A stretch of DNA of 19,790 nt. Origin: DATDDB01 sp035260545. Lineage in GTDB: Bacteria; Pseudomonadota; Gammaproteobacteria; Burkholderiales; Gallionellaceae. Under the pieces are notes generated by a model. That model was given only the letters and a program-made list of their open reading frames with translations, was not told the origin of the DNA and did not search any database. Position numbers and translations under genes: made by a program. This document shows positions 16,005-19,790 of the stretch, piece after piece (the stretch's first letter is position 1; every line of letters begins with the position of its first letter). The stretch lies in contig DATFUZ010000009.1 of NCBI GenBank assembly GCA_035260545.1, forward strand, positions 1 through 19,790, written 5' to 3'.

Positions 16005-16507
16005 CGCGGCCGCCGCTTTCCATCCTCGCCGCGGTCGCCAGCAACGGCACCATAGGCGTGAAGAACACCCTGCCCTGGCGCTGCCCCGGGGACCTCAAGC
16101 GCTTCAAGGCCCTCACCATGGGCCATGGCATGATCATGGGGCGCAAGACCTTCGACTCCATCGGCAAGCCGCTGCCCGGACGGACCACGATCGTGGTGAC
16201 GCGCAACCGCGAACTGAAAATAGCGGGCTGCACGGTGGTGCATTCGCTGCAGGAGGCGATCGCCGCCTGCGCGGGCGACAGCGAAGTTTTCATCGTCGGC
16301 GGGGCGGAGTTGTATGCGCAGGCGCTGCCACTGGTAGACACGCTGCACATTACGGAGGTCCACATGGACGTGGACGGCGATGCGCATTTCCCCGCATTCG
16401 ACACGGCGGAATGGCGCGAAGTCTCACGTGAGCCGCATCACCAGGACGCACCGCAGCCGCTGGACTACGCCTTCGTCACCTATCGCCGCACGCAGGCTGG
16501 CCGCTAG
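16001..16507 (+). CDS. folA: dihydrofolate reductase
   Basis: Reduces dihydrofolate to tetrahydrofolate with NADPH, recycling the product of ThyA. The 168-residue protein has the expected motifs: AAVASNGTIGVKNTLPWRCP with the substrate-binding acidic residue Asp31 in GDLKRFK, MGRKTFDSIGKPLPGR for the cofactor, IVVTRN, and the VGGAELYAQAL segment. It is slightly longer than the 159-residue E. coli enzyme because of a basic C-terminal tail. The ATG at 16001 overlaps the thyA stop by 4 bases, so the two are translationally coupled. It converges on the 61-residue membrane protein with 31 bases between, where I see no clear terminator. Confidence 0.97.
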   Translation: MTRPPLSILAAVASNGTIGVKNTLPWRCPGDLKRFKALTMGHGMIMGRKTFDSIGKPLPGRTTIVVTRNRELKIAGCTVVHSLQEAIAACAGDSEVFIVGGAELYAQALPLVDTLHITEVHMDVDGDAHFPAFDTAEWREVSREPHHQDAPQPLDYAFVTYRRTQAGR

Positions 16508-16538
16508 GCGTACGGTTGCGCGACGGCGTGCCCGGAAA

Positions 16539-16724
16539 TCAGAATAGCTGGATGAAAGTATGGCGCTTGTAATAGGCCAGCGCCCACGAGGCCACGGTCG
16601 CAATCCAGCAGATCACCTTCAGGACCATCGAATGCAGGATCAGCAGGTCCGCCTGAAGAAATATGGTGAACATGGTGATATTGAGCGCAACGATCATATA
16701 CACAATTATCAGCGGGAATTTCAT
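16539..16724 (-). CDS. small two-helix membrane protein, unknown function
   Basis: A 61-residue hydrophobic protein with two predicted membrane segments, about residues 3-23 (LIIVYMIVALNITMFTIFL) and 30-51 (containing VLKVICWIATVASWALAYY), and a short basic tail (KRHTFIQLF). I do not recognise a family. It is taken as real because AGGAG lies about 9 bases before the ATG at 16724, the composition is typical of small membrane proteins, and it sits 47 bases after the decarboxylase stop on the same strand. It could be co-transcribed with that gene. A longer overlapping frame (16504-16743) reads as a shadow. Confidence 0.65.
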   Translation of the reverse strand: MKFPLIIVYMIVALNITMFTIFLQADLLILHSMVLKVICWIATVASWALAYYKRHTFIQLF

Positions 16725-16771
16725 GCAGCTTCTCTCCTGTCAAATCCTGTAATGCGGCATGCAGCGGCCGT

Positions 16772-19021
16772 TCAATTCTGGCTCACGCAATCCACGTAGT
16801 AGTGTTTTTCGCCGTTTTCATCGGCGACCAGTCCGTGGATGTCGGTCTCGAAGCCGGGAAACTTCGCGTTGAAGTCGCGCGCAAACTTGAGGTAGTCGAC
16901 AATTGCCCTGTTGAAGCGCTCGCCGGGGATCAGCAGCGGGATGCCCGGCGGATAGGGCGTCAGCAGCACGGCGGTGACGCGGCCTTCCAGTTCATCGATG
17001 GGCACGCGGTCGATCTCGTCATGTGCCATGCGCGCAAAGGCCTGCGAAGGCTTCATCGCGGGCTGCATGTCGGACAGATACATCTCGGTGGTCATCTTCG
17101 CCACGTTGTGCGCCTTGTACATGTCGTGTATCTGCTGGCACAGGTCGCGCAGGCCGACACGCTCATACTTGGGATGCGCCGCCGAAAACTCCGGCAGGAT
17201 GCGCCAGATCGGCTGGTTCTTGTCGTAATCGTCCTTGAACTGCTGCAAGGCGGTCAGCAACGTGTTCCAGCGGCCCTTGGTAATGCCGATGGTGAACATG
17301 ATGAAGAAGGAATACAGGCCGCACTTTTCCACGATCACGCCATGCTCGGCGAGATACTTGGTGACCATCGCGGCGGGAATGCCGGTCTGGTCGAAGTTGC
17401 CGTTCAGGTTGAGCCCGGGGGTAATGACGGTGGCCTTGATCGGATCCAGCATGTTGAAGCCTGAGGCCAGCTTGCCGAAGCCATGCCACTTGTCTGTGGT
17501 CTTCAGCATCCAGTCGTCGCGCGAGCCTATGCCCTCGTCGGCGATGTTCTCCGGGCCCCACACCTTGAACCACCAGTCCTTGCCGAATTCCTCCTCCACC
17601 TTGCGCATGGCGCGGCGGAAGTCCAGCGCCTCGGCGATGCTTTCCTCGACCAGCGCGGTGCCGCCCGGCGGCTCCATCATGGCCGCCGCCACGTCGCACG
17701 AGGCGATGATGGCGTATTGCGGGCTGGTGGACGTGTGCATCAGGTAGGCTTCGTTGAACATGTGGCTGTTCAGCTTGCGCGATTCGGGCTCGCGCACGAG
17801 AATCTGCGACGCCTGCGACAGGCCCGCCAGCAGCTTGTGCGTGGACTGGGTGGAGAAGATCATCGACTCCTTGGCGCGCGGGCGGTTGCGACCGATGGCG
17901 TGCATGTCCTTGTAGAAGGGGTGGAACGCCGCGTGCGGCAGCCAGTCCTCGTCGAAATGCAGCGCGTCGATCTTGCCGTCCAGAATCTGCTTGAGGGTTT
18001 CCACGTTGTACACCACGCCGTCGTAGGTGCTCTGCGTGATGGTGAGGATGCGCGGCTTCTTGGTCTTGTCCTTGATGAACGGGTTGGCGTCTATCTTCTT
18101 CTGGATGCTCGCCATCTCGAATTCCGATTTCGGAATGGGCCCGATGATGCCGTAATGGTTGCGCGTGGGCGTGAGAAACACCGGCACCGCACCGGTCATC
18201 ATGATCGAATGCAGGATGGACTTGTGGCAGTTGCGGTCCACCACCACGATATCGTCCGGCGCCACGGTGGAGTGCCACACCACCTTGTTCGAGGTGGACG
18301 TGCCGTTGGTGACGAAGAACAGGTGATCCGCGTTGAAGATGCGCGCCGCGTTGCGCTCGGAAGCCGCGACGGGCCCGGTGTGATCCAGCAGCTGCCCCAA
18401 CTCGTCCACGGCGTTGCACACGTCGGCGCGCAGCATGTTCTCGCCGAAGAACTGGTGGAACATCTGTCCCACGGGGGATTTCAGGAAGGCCACGCCGCCC
18501 GAATGCCCAGGACAGTGCCAGGAATAGGAGCCGTCCTGCGCATAGTGCAGCAGGGCGCGGAAGAACGGCGGGGCGAGCGAATCCAGATAGGAGCGCGCCT
18601 CGCGGATGATGTGGCGCGCGACGAACTCGGGCGTGTCCTCGTGCATGTGGATGAAGCCATGCAGCTCGCGCAGGATGTCGTTCGGAATGTGGCGCGAGGT
18701 GCGCGTCTCGCCGTACAGATAGATGGGAATGTCCGCATTGCGGAAGCGTATCTCCTCCACGAAGGCGCGCAGATTCCTCAGCGCAGCCTCCGTCTCCTCG
18801 GGGCTGCCGCCGCCGAATTCCTCGTCGTCTATCGACAGCAGGAAGGCCGACGCCCGGCTCTGCTGCTGCGCGAAGGAACTCAGGTCGCCATAGCTGGTGA
18901 CGCCCAGCACCTGCATGCCCTCCTGCTCGATGGCCTCCGCCAGCGCGCGTATGCCGAGGCCGCTGGCATTCTCCGAACGGAAGTCTTCATCGATGATGAT
19001 GATTGGGAAGCGGAATTTCAT
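16772..19021 (-). CDS. PLP-dependent Orn/Lys/Arg decarboxylase (fold type I, large form)
   Basis: Cytosolic decarboxylase of 749 residues, close in size to bacterial inducible arginine/lysine decarboxylases. It has an N-terminal response-regulator-like wing domain (about 1-130), the PLP-binding major domain and a C-terminal domain. Key features are SWHCPGHSGGVAFLKSP, FFVTNGTSTSNKVV, the PLP-contact segment ALHFDEDWLPHAAFHPFY, and the Schiff-base lysine Lys396 in STQSTHKLLAG. Products would be putrescine, cadaverine or agmatine; the substrate cannot be fixed from the motifs. A good AAGGAG lies 6 bases before the ATG at 19021. It follows dcd after 119 bases on the same strand. The frame on the opposite strand is a shadow. 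Confidence 0.93.
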   Translation of the reverse strand: MKFRFPIIIIDEDFRSENASGLGIRALAEAIEQEGMQVLGVTSYGDLSSFAQQQSRASAFLLSIDDEEFGGGSPEETEAALRNLRAFVEEIRFRNADIPIYLYGETRTSRHIPNDILRELHGFIHMHEDTPEFVARHIIREARSYLDSLAPPFFRALLHYAQDGSYSWHCPGHSGGVAFLKSPVGQMFHQFFGENMLRADVCNAVDELGQLLDHTGPVAASERNAARIFNADHLFFVTNGTSTSNKVVWHSTVAPDDIVVVDRNCHKSILHSIMMTGAVPVFLTPTRNHYGIIGPIPKSEFEMASIQKKIDANPFIKDKTKKPRILTITQSTYDGVVYNVETLKQILDGKIDALHFDEDWLPHAAFHPFYKDMHAIGRNRPRAKESMIFSTQSTHKLLAGLSQASQILVREPESRKLNSHMFNEAYLMHTSTSPQYAIIASCDVAAAMMEPPGGTALVEESIAEALDFRRAMRKVEEEFGKDWWFKVWGPENIADEGIGSRDDWMLKTTDKWHGFGKLASGFNMLDPIKATVITPGLNLNGNFDQTGIPAAMVTKYLAEHGVIVEKCGLYSFFIMFTIGITKGRWNTLLTALQQFKDDYDKNQPIWRILPEFSAAHPKYERVGLRDLCQQIHDMYKAHNVAKMTTEMYLSDMQPAMKPSQAFARMAHDEIDRVPIDELEGRVTAVLLTPYPPGIPLLIPGERFNRAIVDYLKFARDFNAKFPGFETDIHGLVADENGEKHYYVDCVSQN

Positions 19022-19140
19022 GCAGGTCTCCTTGATGGAGTGGGTCTAACAGGCGCGGATTGTCGCAGATTTAGGGAAAAGCGTGGGAAGTTTTGGGGTC
19101 TTTCCAGGCGATGCCGGTGACGGGGCGCGGAGCAGCGCCA

Positions 19141-19707
19141 TCAGATCTTGGGCAAGGTCACGCCGACCTGCCCCTGATACTTGCCGCCGCGATCCTTGTA
19201 GGAGGTGTCGCACACCTCGTCGCTCTCGAAGAACAGCACCTGCGCCACGCCTTCGTTGGCGTAGATTTTCGCCGGCAGCGGCGTGGTGTTGGAAAACTCC
19301 AGCGTCACGTAGCCTTCCCATTCCGGTTCGAATGGCGTGACATTGACGATGATGCCGCAACGGGCATAGGTGGATTTTCCGAGGCAGATGGTCAGCACGC
19401 TGCGCGGGATGCGGAAATATTCGACGGTGCGAGCCAGCGCGAACGAATTGGGCGGGATGATGCAGTAATCGGCATTCACCTCGACGAAGGAACTCGGATC
19501 GAAATTCTTCGGGTCGACGATGGTGCTGTTGATGTTGGTGAACAGCTTGAATTCGTCGGAGCAGCGGATGTCGTAGCCGTAGCTCGACGTGCCATAGGAC
19601 ACGATGCGCCGCCCGTCCACTTCCTTAACCTGGTCCGGCTCGAACGGCTCGATCATGTTGTGCTGCTCCGCCATGCGGCGTATCCATTTGTCTGACTTGA
19701 TGCTCAT
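19141..19707 (-). CDS. dcd: dCTP deaminase
   Basis: Converts dCTP to dUTP, supplying the pyrimidine pathway that leads through dUMP to ThyA. The 188-residue trimeric enzyme shows SYGTSSYGYDIRCSDEF near the N-terminus, the active-site region LGKSTYARCGIIVNVTPFEP, the catalytic glutamate in VTLEFSNTTPLP, and the C-terminal lid ending KYQGQVGVTLPKI. I chose the ATG at 19707 (MSIKSDKWIRRM), preceded by AGGAAG 5 bases away; a frame extension of 14 residues upstream is not family-like. It is the first minus-strand gene at the right side, with the decarboxylase after it. Confidence 0.96.
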   Translation of the reverse strand: MSIKSDKWIRRMAEQHNMIEPFEPDQVKEVDGRRIVSYGTSSYGYDIRCSDEFKLFTNINSTIVDPKNFDPSSFVEVNADYCIIPPNSFALARTVEYFRIPRSVLTICLGKSTYARCGIIVNVTPFEPEWEGYVTLEFSNTTPLPAKIYANEGVAQVLFFESDEVCDTSYKDRGGKYQGQVGVTLPKI

Positions 19708-19771
19708 TGCACTTCCTTGGGGATTTCGTTCGGGCGCAATTTTACCCAATTCCGCGATAGCGCGTGGGGTT

Positions 19772-19780
19772 TGCTACAAT
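19772..19780 (+). promoter_or_regulatory. extended -10 promoter leading out of the right edge
   Basis: TGCTACAAT on the plus strand is an extended -10 (TGn plus TACAAT, 5 of 6 to consensus), with no clear -35. It is divergent from dcd and points to a gene beyond the window; the gene itself cannot be seen. Confidence 0.4.
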
Positions 19781-19790
19781 CGCGCCTTAG

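Noticed and set aside
16508..16538. Terminator between folA and the small membrane protein
   Set aside because: The 31-base convergent gap is GC-rich but I find no clean inverted repeat or U-tract.
17483..19120. 545-residue plus-strand frame
   Set aside because: Antisense shadow of the decarboxylase, Val/Arg/His-rich, no recognisable domain.

Overview
The window looks like chromosomal DNA of a GC-rich betaproteobacterium, probably from a Nitrosomonadales/Gallionellales-like lineage. I infer this from protein character and gene order only: a yibN-grxC-secB-gpsA block, a PglL-type glycosyltransferase, dcd beside a large Orn/Lys/Arg decarboxylase, and thyA overlapping folA. I see no insertion sequence, CRISPR array, tRNA, rRNA or phage gene. 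Coding density is high, and no gap between genes exceeds about 190 bases.

Layout, left to right. (1) 1-3153, minus strand: the N-terminal 1051 codons of a membrane sensor with a CHASE domain and at least six PAS domains; its output domain lies outside the window. (2) 3339-3827, plus strand: trmL (tRNA wobble 2'-O-methyltransferase), convergent with the next block. (3) 8309-3852, minus strand: pglL, yibN-like rhodanese, grxC, secB, a secreted SH3-domain protein and gpsA. They are tightly packed and partly overlapping, and the block is related in order to the E. coli yibN-grxC-secB-gpsA cluster. (4) 12963-8472, minus strand: a three-gene operon of periplasmic adaptor, RND efflux pump and a small DUF2892 membrane protein. 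A sigma70-like promoter precedes it, its -10 buried in an AT-rich dyad that looks like an ArsR-family operator. Two strong adjacent hairpins follow the operon. (5) 13546-13040, minus strand: a Sel1-repeat lipoprotein. (6) 15151-13709, minus strand: an M17 leucyl aminopeptidase, divergent from (7) thyA-folA at 15210-16507, plus strand. (8) 19707-16539, minus strand: dcd, Orn/Lys/Arg decarboxylase and a 61-residue membrane protein. A likely plus-strand promoter leaves the right edge.

How the genes fit together. Dcd makes dUTP from dCTP; once dUTP is converted to dUMP, ThyA makes dTMP and FolA regenerates the folate. GrxC, the rhodanese and SecB concern thiol chemistry and protein export, and PglL probably glycosylates exported proteins such as pilins. 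The part most worth pursuing is the RND-adaptor-DUF2892 operon. DUF2892 and AT-rich ArsR-type operators are both known from sulfide/persulfide-responsive systems (YgaVP, BigR), so this may be a sulfur-species-responsive efflux operon. That is inference: no regulator and no outer-membrane channel gene lie in the window.
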